Positions 48,476 through 59,699 of a stretch of 64,000 nucleotides of DNA are shown one piece after another (within the stretch, counting starts at the first letter, position 1; each line of letters begins with the position of its first letter). This stretch comes from Plecoglossus altivelis (taxonomy: Eukaryota; Chordata; Actinopteri; Osmeriformes; Plecoglossidae), in NCBI GenBank assembly GCA_036571765.1, contig BROE01000013.1:9440857-9504856 (forward strand), in the 5' to 3' direction. The notes under the pieces were generated by a model that made no database searches, was not told the DNA's origin, and was given only the letters and a program-made list of their open reading frames with translations. The translations under genes were made by a program, and so were the position numbers.

Positions 48476-48674
48476 GTATGTCTCAGTCCTTTGAGGGTTA
48501 GATCAGGTCAATCAAAGTGACCTGACATTGGCATAGCTGTGTGACAGACATGAGCAGTCTGCTGTGTGATCCATTTCGTCCGTTTGGAAGGACACAAGCA
48601 CTCAAACAAAAATACACAAACACAAGGATTCTATGATATAAATACACACATCTGCTGTCTATCAGTCTATCGTG

Positions 48675-48678
<4 letters not shown>

Positions 48679-48749
<71 letters not shown>
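48679..48749. repeat. (GT)n microsatellite, about 71 bp
   Basis: An uninterrupted GT run, one of the longest pure dinucleotide arrays in the window. Confidence 0.95.
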
Positions 48750-48751
<2 letters not shown>

Positions 48752-49096
48752 ATTTAGATTCAGTGTGAGTCAGTTGTCTGGAATATGCAAGCCCACTCCC
48801 CAGTCTCAGATGCAGTGATGTATACCCTAACTGTTTCATGCCCAGACTGTTTTTAGCTCTGCAGAGTATCATTGGCTCAGTAGACCAGGACAGCTGCTGC
48901 CAGCACTAATGGAATAGGATGGTGCTCCCAAGATAAATGTCCCCTTGTAACTGAGCACCCACAGAAAAGTTCCGCCCCCCATTCTTTTCCCCAGACCACT
49001 GGCAAAAAAACAGGGCAAAACAAACAATGAAGAATATTGTGCAAACAGACACACACAAGTACACACATGGTTTTCCTGGTGCCAGTATACTTAGTT

Positions 49097-49097
<1 letters not shown>

Positions 49098-49134
<37 letters not shown>

Positions 49135-49198
49135 TGTGTGTCTGTGTGTGTGTGTGTCTGTGTGTCTGTGTGTGTGTGTGTCTGTGTGTGTGTGTGTC
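49098..49198. repeat. (GT)n with periodic TCTG interruptions
   Basis: GT runs broken at intervals by TGTCTG, giving a higher-order period of about 18-30 bp. Confidence 0.9.
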
Positions 49199-49979
49199 CT
49201 CTGTTCCCAGGCAGACTGGTAACTCCAGACCAATTCCCTTCTTCCTGTTTCAGTCCCCTGGCATCCATTAAACAGCTTCTCTCATCACATCCCTTTCCCA
49301 TACCCAACATCCATGCCGCTGGACTGGTGCTCCAACTATTTCAATTTTGATCCCACAACCCACATCCACTTGTTGTTACTGTATTGGCTTTTGCTAGTTT
49401 GTCTCTCAATCTCTAATCATTCTTTCTTTCACTTCCTTTCTGTCTGCGCTAAGACAGACAGCTGTACCCGTATGTGTTTCTGTGTTTCTCCATCCCAGCT
49501 CTGGTCATGTTTGCTTCCTGGTCCCTATCTCCATGTCTTGGAGCCAAGACAAACACAGAGAGAGAGAGAAGGAGAGGAGACGAGGAAAGAAGACAGACAG
49601 AAAGAACAAGAGAGGGAGGGAGATAGAGAGAAAGAGGGACAAATTAGCCCCTTCTGACTTTCTTCTCACTTCCTGCTTCCTGTGTGAGCTCTTCCTGCGA
49701 AGTCGCTTGGAGCTCCACGTAGCAACTTCCTGTTCTGCCAAAGAGCATGGGATATAGGTGACAACTGTGTGAAAGAGAAAGGGGGAGGTTGGAGGAGGGC
49801 AGAGAGGGCTGACAATCCTGTAAGGGGGGAGGAGGGGATTTTATTGAGTATGGCTTTGTCCTTTTCCAACTTGTGAAGCCGGTACAGATTTCCTCTCACC
49901 TTGTATTCCTCCTCCGCTCCTTTCTTCTCCTCTGTAGTATGTGTTTGACGGTTCACATTGTGATGAATGGCAATGCGTT

Positions 49980-50679
49980 CCCACACTGGAGTAGAGTAGA
50001 AGGGCTAACGGTTTTAACGACGTTGATCAAAGTACATTATCATACCGCTTGACACCTTACCAAACACCCTTCCGCTTGATGACAGCCTACCCAATCAACC
50101 CTGTACTGCATCCAAGGTTAGCCATGGGTAAGCGGCCATATAACGTCGGCTGTACATGTTCCCGTATGTTGGCGAGCCCTCGCAGTTAATCCCCGAGCGT
50201 CCTGTGCTGGTTCAACTCCTTCTGTCCTGCGCATGCGGTTGCCATTAGGCGTTGTAATGCGTGCGTTTTCATTATTTATACCAGATTAGTTACAGGCCCG
50301 TCCTCCTCCTGTGGATCGGTTCGAGTCCCTCGCCCCTCTTCCTGGTGGTACCGGTATACATTTGTGCCACGGCCTCGGTCTACCAGCCCTAGCGCTTTCC
50401 TGCCACCCTCCCGCGACTGTAAATTCGACTGACTGTTCCGTTGGCTGCCCGACCTTCCCTTTGCCCTTCTCGGCATCCTCCGGTCGGCAGTTTATCCCAG
50501 TGACTCGGCTCGTCTCTGCTCTATTTGGCCTCGTTGCGTATACGGCGGTTTACCTAATCACCCCCATTCACTCTCTCTATACTCTCTAAGTCTTCCTGCC
50601 TCTCGTCTGCTCGACGCTTTGTCTCCCTAACTCCTGCTACTACTCCCACTCACCATCTCGTGCTTCTCTCTCCCTCCCT

Positions 50680-50715
<36 letters not shown>

Positions 50716-51750
50716 CTCTCTCTTTTCTCTTCTCCTCTCCTCTCATATCCTGTCTTCCAATCTCTTCTCCTCTCATCTCTTCTCTCGCATCAATCATACC
50801 TCTCCTCTCCGTATATCCTTGCCTACGTCTCTGCTACATCACATATTCGAGTCTCTTTCTCAATAGGTAGGTCCTACCGACTGGTTTTCTCTATCCGACA
50901 ACGAAGAGTAACAGAGAAAAGTAGTGACGGTACTTGTTTGTTCGATTCGTGTGATGCGTTGGGAGCGTTAGCAGGCAACAAGCATTACGAGATATCTGTA
51001 AATACCAATAGTGGAAAAACGTAAAGCCGGATATAAAGTCTCCTTAAACCCATTCTGCTATTGTCGAGGTTGATCAAAGCGGTACTGTGCTCAAGATAGT
51101 AGTACATTGAGGCTCATGTTAGCATCATGATCAGGACTGTAAAAGATCGTGTTTCGCACTTCTACATAACAAGCTGCCGAGATGCAAAAACTGTATACAG
51201 TTGCGGTGGATGATGGAATCTAATGGTGGTGGGATATGGATGATAGGGGGACAGAGACCTGATTTCCTGACCTCACGTTCAAAGCTTGCGTGTGAAAGAC
51301 CAAACCATGTATTCTTCCTGATCTTCAATGGTTGGGATAGGGTGCTAGTAATATTTAGGGGATGACTTGTAATTGTTTGAGTGAAAGCATGTCCTTTTGT
51401 TAATTATTGGTGTTGTCAATAAATGCAACCCGGCTGTTGAGTGGGTAAAGGGGTTATTAGAAGGGGGCAATTTCCAGAGCATGTGTAAGATATCAAAAGT
51501 GGGTGCGTGGTAGCTAAAGAAGAGCTGGAGATCAGGATGTTGTCGTGGTCAACGTGGGGTAGAGCCTCGGATGTTGGTTGGCTAGTGGCTGATGTGTGTC
51601 TACAAAGGTTGGCGACTCTGACCAATTACTGCATTGTCTTAGCGTCAGCATGGTAGACTAATAATGACTACCCTGCTCACAGACTAACTCATTCTCCACT
51701 GGCGTCAGTCTGGAGTGGTGTGTGTACACATGTGCGTGTGTATGGGTCTT
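49980..51750. other. Compositionally anomalous block, possibly an unpolished patch
   Basis: CpG words are far more frequent than in adjacent DNA (dense at about 50020-50620 and 50870-51080), and simple repeats are absent except one run of about 34 T at 50682-50715. No exon, tRNA or transposon end could be recognised. It may be a CpG-rich regulatory element or an error-rich long-read patch; the second is favoured because the sequence resembles the noisy bases near the gap at 16 kb. Confidence 0.4.
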
Positions 51751-53330
51751 CCGTAGGACGAACCAGACCTGATTCAGTGTATAAGGTTTTTCATGCTTGT
51801 TTCATTAGACAAAGCATTTTTATGGCCCCTTGGTCACATCTGGCCTTACAATTCCTGAACCTGCAGTACAGCCCTAAATCACATTGCCATTGAGATGAGA
51901 TGTTTTCTAAAGTGGTTATGGTCGCTGACATCACCGGTTACCTCAGAAGGTAAACACGTTCTATTGGTTAATGTGTCCCTTTATCTAATTTATGATGATC
52001 ACGCCCCCCCCACCCTGCGCCTCCTTCCCCCCTCAGGTAGAGCTGGTATGTCCGTGCTGTAGCACAGAGATCTGTCTGTTCTCTTTGAAGGCCAGCCAGA
52101 CACCGCCTCACTCCTCCAGTCCATAAAACCAGATTGCTCGTTCCTTGTGCTGCTAGGGTGTTATAGTCAGGGCCCAGGCCTGGCAGAGCCTTGCGTGCCA
52201 ATAGTTCATGGGGTCGTGGGTAATTCTCTGTGACATCATCAGGGGAGGTTATCTCCTAAAGGTCTGTGATGAGGGATGGAGGGAGGAGGAGATGTCAACT
52301 GGGTAGAGTGAAGTTCTGCAGATGTGAGATTGTGGTAGCGGCTGGAGTGGAGGCTGGAAAGGACTGTGTATTGAAGGCTGTGCCAGGCTGGAAGCTGGAG
52401 GGGAGATTCTGTTGGACGTTGTGTTGGAGGGTGTGTTAGACAGTGTCAGTTGGACAGCTGGAGGGTCTGCTGACTGTGAAGGAGGATGAAGGAAGGTTCC
52501 TGACATGTTTACAGGGCTTATTCAGCCTGAAGTGGAGATCTTATTTGACGACAGAGTTTTACTGTACCAGACATGCTTGCACGCATGTGGTGGTGTTAAA
52601 GAGCCTAGGCCAGAGATATGTTCAGTATCCAGTCATAAACATGGCGGACCTGCTACACTGTTTAAACTACGTCCCTTTGAGCGTCTTTTCAGATTTATAA
52701 CAGGTGACTCAGAGAGGTGGAAATCCTGGAGGTTTGATGACTGTGGCTTGGATTTTACCGGAATGAACAAACTCAGACGCAATCACACACAGACACACTC
52801 AAAACCCCACCATCATCCATCTCTTAGACGTATAAACACGCAGGAGTGACCGTTGTTATTACACAACAGGGCAGGGAGTGACCAGGGTTACTATGCAACA
52901 CAACGACAGACACGCCACTCGATCTGGCCACCACCCCTTCCTCCGGTGCAGCAAATCCTGCACCACGTCATCTCTGTGAACAGGGAGAGGAAATGATGTC
53001 ACCTGAATCTCTTCCTGCAGGAAATGTGCGTCCATCAAATCCATCCCCCACCCACTACAACACTAGCTCTTCAGGACTAGAAAACCTACTCTCTTGCAGA
53101 CAGGAAGTCCATTGTTTCCATTGTTTCCAACAGCCTATTTGAACACCCCTCCCCCCATCCAAACACACGTACACACATACATACACACACACACACACTC
53201 CGGACTTACCCTTTAGGCTGGAAACACCTCTGCTTGCAACAACGGTAGTTATGACAATGGTGCGATGAGTTCTACCAAATATTTAATAGCAGTGGAGACT
53301 TGCTTTCTTGAGTCCAGGCAAAGCAGAACC
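51751..53330. other. Non-genic interval
   Basis: No accepted exon. A plus-strand frame at 52505-52849 is non-repetitive but has no recognisable domain or neighbour exons. A short CA run lies near 53178-53200. Confidence 0.35.
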
Positions 53331-53333
53331 TGT

Positions 53334-53369
53334 TTTTAAACCAACAGCTTTGGTTTAAAAGCTGTTGGT
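53334..53369. repeat. Overlapping inverted repeats (hairpin)
   Basis: ACCAACAGCTTT (53340-53351) pairs perfectly with AAAGCTGTTGGT (53358-53369) across a 6-nt loop. An alternative pairing uses TTTTAAACCA (53334-53343) and TGGTTTAAAA (53351-53360). The two stems are mutually exclusive. Confidence 0.8.
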
Positions 53370-53607
53370 CTGCCGACTGTTGTGAAGAAACCCCTTTCTC
53401 TCCACATTTTATTGCTTCATACAGAACTGGAAACACACCAGTATGGTTTTAGCAGGGAAGCTGGAACAGTGAGGTTGTAACTCCAGGCAGGCTACAGGTG
53501 AGGGAGGGTTGATTTGAGTCAGCATTTTCAGAACAGCAGCGTGATACTTTCTGACATTAATGAGACTTTCGACAGTCGGTTCATGTGATTGACCCTGCTG
53601 CGCGTAC

Positions 53608-53737
53608 GCACACACACACAAACACACACGCACACACACACATGCACACACACACACGCAGACACACACGCACACAAACACGCACACAGACACACGCACG
53701 CACACACGCACACACACGCATACACACACACACACAC
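53608..53737. repeat. (CA)n microsatellite with CGCA interruptions
   Basis: About 130 bp of CACACA with frequent ACGCAC and ACAGAC steps. Confidence 0.9.
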
Positions 53738-53984
53738 CAACTTCCATAAGTGAAGTCGGTTCTCTGCTCCTAGCTCTGTCTAGGAGGCACAGAATGGGCA
53801 TTGTGGTCAGGGTACTAAAACCCCAACCCACACACACAAACACACACAGAGGTAAATTATTCCACTAATTTCAGTGCTCCCACTCAATCAATTAGCGTCT
53901 GGGCGACCCAGTCAGAAGCAGCAGAACCTGCTGTGTGCAGCTCTCTGTCTCATTGGCTCATGTCAGCACTGCCATCAGCACACT

Positions 53985-54420
53985 CACACACACCACACAC
54001 ACACACACAAACACATGTATCTGTTGCGCCAGTCTGTCGCTGTTGCTGTCTGTGGTCTGCTGTCAGTGTTGCATTACAGTTGCCATGGTGATGAACTGGG
54101 AATGAGAGCATAACACAAGTTAAACCACAGATGACGTCAGAGACACCCAGAATGTGATGCCACAGCCAGGCCATCTGGTGCCAGGGTTTACTCGATTGAT
54201 GGGCAAATATGGATCTGGAAGTATTGGTCAGCTGTCAGGATGTCAGGAGGTTCCTCATGATGTGACCTGAGGAAGTTTAACAGTGATGGATCTTCATGGA
54301 CCACCCATCATGATGCCAGCTTAAACTGTCTTAAATGGCCATTCATTACACTTCATTACACACAAACACAGACAAACACACAAACACACAAACACACAGA
54401 CAAACTCGCACAAACACACA
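53985..54420. repeat. CA-rich repeats with unique DNA between
   Basis: A CA array at about 53985-54013 and an ACAAACACAC array at about 54360-54420. The unique interval between shows no exon. Confidence 0.7.
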
Positions 54421-55109
54421 CTCGACCAGACTGTCTAGGTCCAATCTAACCTTTGTTTGAACTTCACGTAAACAGTAGTGTTTTTGTGCTGGCACTGTGG
54501 CGGCCACCTACGTGTCAGCAAGCCCCTGCACAGGCCCCCTGGCAACATAATGACTAAGGATGGCTGTCCTCTGCAGAACACAACGCAGCATCAGAGAAAC
54601 CACACTCACACACATGAAGAAAGTCAGATCTGTCTTCGTCAAGCGCTGTCTTTTACACGTCTCCTTTCACAGATCGTTTCCAGATCGTCCCACAGCCCTG
54701 ATCTTCTGAACCTACTCTCCATGGTGTCACTGGCGTCGTAACGCTGACTCACATCCCTCACTGGCAAGGATTAAAAGTAGTTTGGCTCCTTAGAGCTCAC
54801 TATAACAACCTTGTCTTTGGTTGTTACCATAACAACCCCTCCATCTTCAGGAGTGACCGAATGCCTCCTGGGAGACCCCACCCAGGTCTTCATGACATCA
54901 TCACCATCAGCATCAGCCAAATCCACCACCCTGTAACCACTCTGGACTAGAACCAGGACCTAATGATTGAATGACTGGATGAACCAGTAGCAGGGTAGCG
55001 AGAGTAATGTAAATAACTTCTGTCCTTGTGCCTACTGTACTCTGGTAGCGATGTGCTGAGGTCTGAACACATAGCAGAAGCCTGACCTTGGTAGAGCTGG
55101 TGCGTACCC

Positions 55110-55265
55110 ACACATACACACACACATACACACACACACATATACACAAACACATAAACACACATACACACACACACATACACACACACACATACAAACA
55201 CATGTACACACACATACACACACACATACACACATACAAACACACACACACGTGTACATGCACAC
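55110..55265. repeat. ACACATAC minisatellite
   Basis: (CA)n regularly broken by CATA, giving ACACACATACACACA units over about 155 bp. All frames here are repeat artefacts. Confidence 0.9.
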
Positions 55266-55550
55266 ACGTACACTACAAAACATACACACACTGTATACAG
55301 AGCCAGGAATGCTAAATCATCAGTCATAAAATTAGAAAGCTGTCTAATAGAGAAAGGTTACTGTAATATCCCATTGCTCTTCCCCTGTCCTTCTGTGTGT
55401 GCGTGCATGCGTGTGCATGCGTGCATGTGTGTGTGTGTGCCTGTCCTCCTAGTCTGCTCAAGGTCTTGTCGTTTGGCAATGAGCTCTGCCTACTGTCTGC
55501 CTGTGCAATAGTTTTGCACTGACTAGACAGGACAGTGAACTAGAGACAGG

Positions 55551-55551
<1 letters not shown>

Positions 55552-55602
<51 letters not shown>
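55552..55602. repeat. (GT)n microsatellite
   Basis: A pure GT run of about 50 bp, followed at about 55650-55745 by degenerate GACA and AGCAGAC words. Confidence 0.95.
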
Positions 55603-55605
<3 letters not shown>

Positions 55606-56410
55606 GCATGGTGTTGGGAACCCTGACAAGACAGAGCAACAGGACGTCAGGTCAGCAGGCAGAAAAGTAGAGAGACAAACTGGCCAGAAGACAAGCAGAC
55701 TGGCAGACGGATGGACAGACAAGCAGACAGACAGACAAGCAGTCAGAAACAGTTGCAATGGCAACGGAAGCAGAAAATCAGAAAGATAGATGTGTTGTAC
55801 AGTCAGCAGACGGGCTGATGTCTTGAAAAGTCAGCAGACAGACAGAGATCTAACTAACAAATTCTGGACTCGGCTATGATTAAAAGAGGCTAATGGAGGT
55901 CTTTGAAGTGAACACGTGGACATCCTGTCACCATGGATACCATGATCTCAAGGTAACGAGCAGAGAGTCAGAATGTCCGTCAACACTTCCATGTGACCAC
56001 TGTTTGACAGCTTGGAAAATGACATAATTGTGAAGTTCAGTTCAAGGTCAAGTTGCACTCATTCATATGCATGTATTTGCGGTCTAGCCTGGATCTCCCA
56101 AGACACACAGGGTCACAGGTCATCACCAGGTCTAGACCATGACAGAGCAGCCATACAGCAGGTCACATGTGACCCATCCCAGGGTTCTATTCTGTTCCTT
56201 TCACAGCACTACTCAGGCCAAGAGTTCAACAGAATGGTATGTGTGTGTGTGTGTGTGTGTGTTAAAACTCCCTCAGGGTTGGTGCGTGGTGAGATGGGGG
56301 TGTGTGTAGGCAGTATGTGTCTGCATTCCTGAATGTCTCACAACACAATAAAAACAACAATAACTGAGAGTCGGAAACAACCCGATGGCATGCCTACCAC
56401 GTGCCACGCC

Positions 56411-56465
56411 CCGCCTCACCCTACCCCGCCTCACCCTACCCCGCCTCACCCTACCCCGCCTCTCC
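56411..56465. repeat. 15-bp minisatellite CCGCCTCACCCTACC
   Basis: Three perfect copies starting at 56411, 56426 and 56441, then a partial copy. C-rich on plus, G-rich on minus. Confidence 0.9.
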
Positions 56466-56857
56466 ACGGATTCAGACAGGGCCGTCGGCGCCTAGAGGGT
56501 GCAAAGATGACACCACATATTCTATTCTGCCAATAGAATGTTATCAAAGTGTCCGCAGACATCCTATATCTGCTCTCTGTACTAGCTCTAGATTCCTCTC
56601 ATTCTCCAGTTGTTTACATGTGAATAATAAACAGTATATCATATTTTTTCCTTTTCTCCTTTCCTTGCCTCTCATTTCCTCTCCTTGCCTCTCTCGCGCT
56701 CTTCAGCTAGCCTCCCAGCCAGTCAGTCAAACAGACAGACACTGGGCTCACCTTATCAGTTCCTCGCATCCACTCAGCCACAAGGACAGACAGACGTGTG
56801 TCTGACATCATCCAGATGGAGCCTGCATACTGATACAACTTTTTGGACAGCTACACT

Positions 56858-57147
56858 GTATGTGTGTGTGTGTGCGTGTGTGTATGTGTGTGTGTATGTG
56901 TGTGTGTGTGTGTATGTGTGCATCTGTGTGCATGTTTGTGTGTGTGTGTATGTGTGCGTGCATGTGTGTGTATGTGTGTGTGCATGTATGTGTGTGTATG
57001 TGTGTGTGCATGTGTATATGTGTGTGCATGTGTGTATGTGTGTGTGCGTGTGTGTGTGTGTATGTGTGTGTGCATATGTGTGTGTTTGTGTGTGCATGTG
57101 TGTGTGTGCATGTGTGTGTATGTGTATGTGTGTGTGTGTGTGTGTGT
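56858..57147. repeat. (GT)n array with CATG and TATG interruptions
   Basis: About 290 bp of TGTGTGTATGTGTGTGCATG-type sequence. Alternating purine-pyrimidine runs this long can adopt Z-DNA. Several overlapping Cys/Val and His/Thr frames cross it and are rejected. Confidence 0.95.
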
Positions 57148-57758
57148 ACCTGGATGGGGTTTCCTTGTTCTCAGCGTATTATCACCTGACTCAGGGACCC
57201 AACAGGAACATGGAGGGTCAAACAGAGGAGAGGAGGAGGACTCGACAAGAGGAGCGCCAAGGAGGATGACAGGAAGACGGGATGATCAATGAGGTGGAGA
57301 CAGGAGAAGCGAGAGACAATGAGAATGAAGAGATGGAGAAGAGGGTTGAAAGAGATAAAAGGAAGCGTGGAGAGATGTGGGAGACCCAAGAGATGGAGTT
57401 TGTCCGTTTGTGCACGCAAACATGCACACACGCACATACAGCCTTTAGCACCCTGTTTCAGCTGTCTGGAAAAGCAAGTTCTTTGCCCACTTTCTTTAGA
57501 CCCAGGGGCTCTCTGCTCCTTCCCTAACCCAGGACCACAGCTTCTCCCTGGGTTGGGGGGGGCTGGCACACCCTGACACTGGTAGAGGGGTGTAGGTAGA
57601 TATGTGTGTGTGTTTTGGAGTTTCCCCTCTTTAGAACAGCTGTGGCAGTATAAAACATCATGTACAGAGAATGTCTGACTAATGCTGTCTCCAGACCCTT
57701 TACACATGCTGAGTCTGCTGCTTACGCAGGACACATTAACACACATGCAGGTGAGAAT

Positions 57759-57759
<1 letters not shown>

Positions 57760-57793
<34 letters not shown>

Positions 57794-57850
57794 CACATGA
57801 GGATTGGGATAGAGGATAGAGAGTAGAGACAGAGAGACAGAGACAGAGAC

Positions 57851-57925
<75 letters not shown>

Positions 57926-57932
57926 CAGAGAG
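57760..57932. repeat. (CA)n followed by (GA)n
   Basis: A CA run at about 57760-57789 and a GACAGAGA to pure GA run at about 57826-57930. Confidence 0.9.
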
Positions 57933-58082
57933 AACAATGATTTTGTCAACCATGGACTTTGACATGTGAGCCAGCCAAGAATCTGTTGCTATGGTCACTC
58001 ATTCTAAAAACACCAGTTGTCCATTTAGACCTTCACCCAACTAATCAGTCACACACACATTGTAACTAAGCATTGTACAGCC

Positions 58083-58310
58083 TCACTCTCTCTCGCTTTC
58101 TCCTCTCTTGATGTGAGGCAACTTTAAAGGTTGATAGCGATTATGGTGGCCACCATTGATTACTGTGGTGTTGGAGGAGGTGCTGAATTTGGGGATATTG
58201 ATACCATCTAGGAGAGTGAAAGCAACTCTCTTTATGAATGACTCGTGATCATAGCCAGATGATGTCAGCATGTCGCTCCTCACGCCCTGCTCGTTGAGCT
58301 CGTTAAGGCA
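58083..58310 (-). pseudogene. Non-repetitive open frame, possible exon remnant
   Basis: On the minus strand an open frame of about 75 codons (from about 58307 to the stop at 58083) has mixed, protein-like composition. It contains NELNEQGVRSDMLTSSGYD, FIKRVAFTLLDGINIPKF and RYQPLKLPHIKR. This is unlike the repeat-type frames around it. There is no convincing acceptor at its start or donor at its end, and I do not recognise the family. It could be an exon, a decayed copy of one, or chance. Confidence 0.2.
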
Positions 58311-58908
58311 GGCTTGTTAGTCAGTCATTTATAGACTTTCCTCCTCGTTATATTAATGTGTTTAGCATCAGTAGGACCATGGGCCTGGTTCTGATCATCT
58401 CACAACCCCAAATGAGGCCTGCTCTATCTGCAGGCATGACAGGAAACACAATGTACCAAGGTCCTAACCGTGATTTTACTGATTGTGAATGAAGAAATGA
58501 TTAAATGGTAAACGTTTGTGTACAACCTTCTGTATACATCTTTTTAGCTTTACCATAGACAAGACACAGACAAGAGTTGCAGATTTTTTTTCCCAGTGTG
58601 TGTGTGTGAGATGGGGGTTATGGGAACTAGAGTCCCAGGGAGATTCTGGGTCCATAGGAACTCGTTGTCAAGGCAACAAGGACAGAATTTTCCCTCGGGA
58701 AGAAGGCTGACCAACACTGATCATGTGATCCCAATAGACCCACTTCCTATAACCCTAGACACACACACACTTACACACATACACAGTCCCAGTGTGCCCC
58801 TACAACACAGCTGAACATGAGATGCAACGCCCCCCACCTACGGCTTTCCAACACATGACACCAGACCAGATGTTGGAACTATCAACTCACCCTAGCGGGA
58901 GGCAAGAA

Positions 58909-58928
58909 GGGGGTGGGGTGGGGTGGGG
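58909..58928 (+). other. Perfect G-quadruplex motif
   Basis: Four G runs (5, 4, 4 and 4) are separated by single T residues, the most stable loop arrangement for intramolecular G-quadruplexes. It lies about 4 kb downstream of the mmp15 stop on the opposite strand. Confidence 0.8.
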
Positions 58929-59440
58929 TAATCAGTACATGAAGGTGTGTCATAGTAGTTTTGGATGTGTATATTTGAACCTGAACCTGGTGTGATGTTT
59001 ACATGAACAGATGTGTACCTCACTGTATGTAACAGGTGTTTGTGTGCCTGTCTCTGGTTAGCTGCAGCTGCCAGCAGTTAGCCTACAACCCAGGGGGCCG
59101 AGGGTGGTAACTGCTCTGTTTTTAGCAGTGAAGCCAGGTGCTACAACTTCCATAGAGACCACAAGTTCATTACTTATCTGCAGCTCTCTCCTCTCCTTTC
59201 TCCTCTGATCTCTTTCCTTTCTTCTCCTTTGTTCCAATGAGAAAGAGGAAGTGAGGTCGTGGACATGGACTATGACCTCACTACAGGAAGTTCTTGGTGT
59301 GACAGCGGGAGAGATGTTGTTTTTCTGTTGATATTTGTTTACAGATGTCTTTCACAGAGGTTACGTCACCATTCTAAGGTTTTACAGCAGCAAAGTTGTT
59401 TATCTGAATGTGTGTGTGAATCAGCTTGTGTCTGTGTACC

Positions 59441-59446
<6 letters not shown>

Positions 59447-59498
<52 letters not shown>
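59447..59498. repeat. (GT)n microsatellite
   Basis: A pure GT run of about 50 bp. Confidence 0.95.
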
Positions 59499-59499
<1 letters not shown>

Positions 59500-59536
59500 A
59501 CATTCAGGAGACTCAACAACTGCTGTTGTTTCTTTG

Positions 59537-59542
59537 TTTTAT
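59537..59542 (-). terminator. Distant candidate poly(A) signal for mmp15
   Basis: TTTATT on plus reads AATAAA on minus. It would imply a 3' UTR of about 3.3 kb. Membrane-type MMP transcripts often have long 3' UTRs, but nothing in the sequence proves the link. Confidence 0.2.
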
Positions 59543-59636
59543 TTGGATGTGTACATGTCCAGCATGGCTTGTTAACACACTCATCAGGAGGTGAACACAC
59601 AAACGCTAACGTATCAAATCTGAGTATCTCTACAGC

Positions 59637-59680
59637 AAAAAAAAAAATCACAACAACCACCAAAAAAAAAAAAAAAAAAC
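59637..59680. repeat. A-rich homopolymer tracts
   Basis: Two A runs (about 10 and 18) separated by TCACAACAACCACC. There are no target-site duplications or a retroposon body that I can recognise upstream. Confidence 0.7.
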
Positions 59681-59699
59681 GGAATGTTATTAACAAAGT

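Noticed and set aside
50300..50345. GGTTCGAGTCC, resembling a tRNA B box
   Set aside because: No matching A box, acceptor stem or anticodon arm at the required distances.
50311..50589. Open frames in the CpG-rich block
   Set aside because: The base accuracy of this block is doubtful and neither strand shows a known motif.
52505..52849. 114-codon plus frame
   Set aside because: Ends in a CA-type His/Thr stretch; no homology recognised and no flanking exons.
56685..57292. Several 100-190 codon Cys/Val- or His/Thr-rich frames
   Set aside because: Generated by the (GT)n/(CA)n array at 56858-57147.
57171..57998. 275-codon minus-strand frame
   Set aside because: Crosses a (GA)n and a (CA)n array, has Ser/Leu and Cys/Val repeat stretches, and no domain or splice support.
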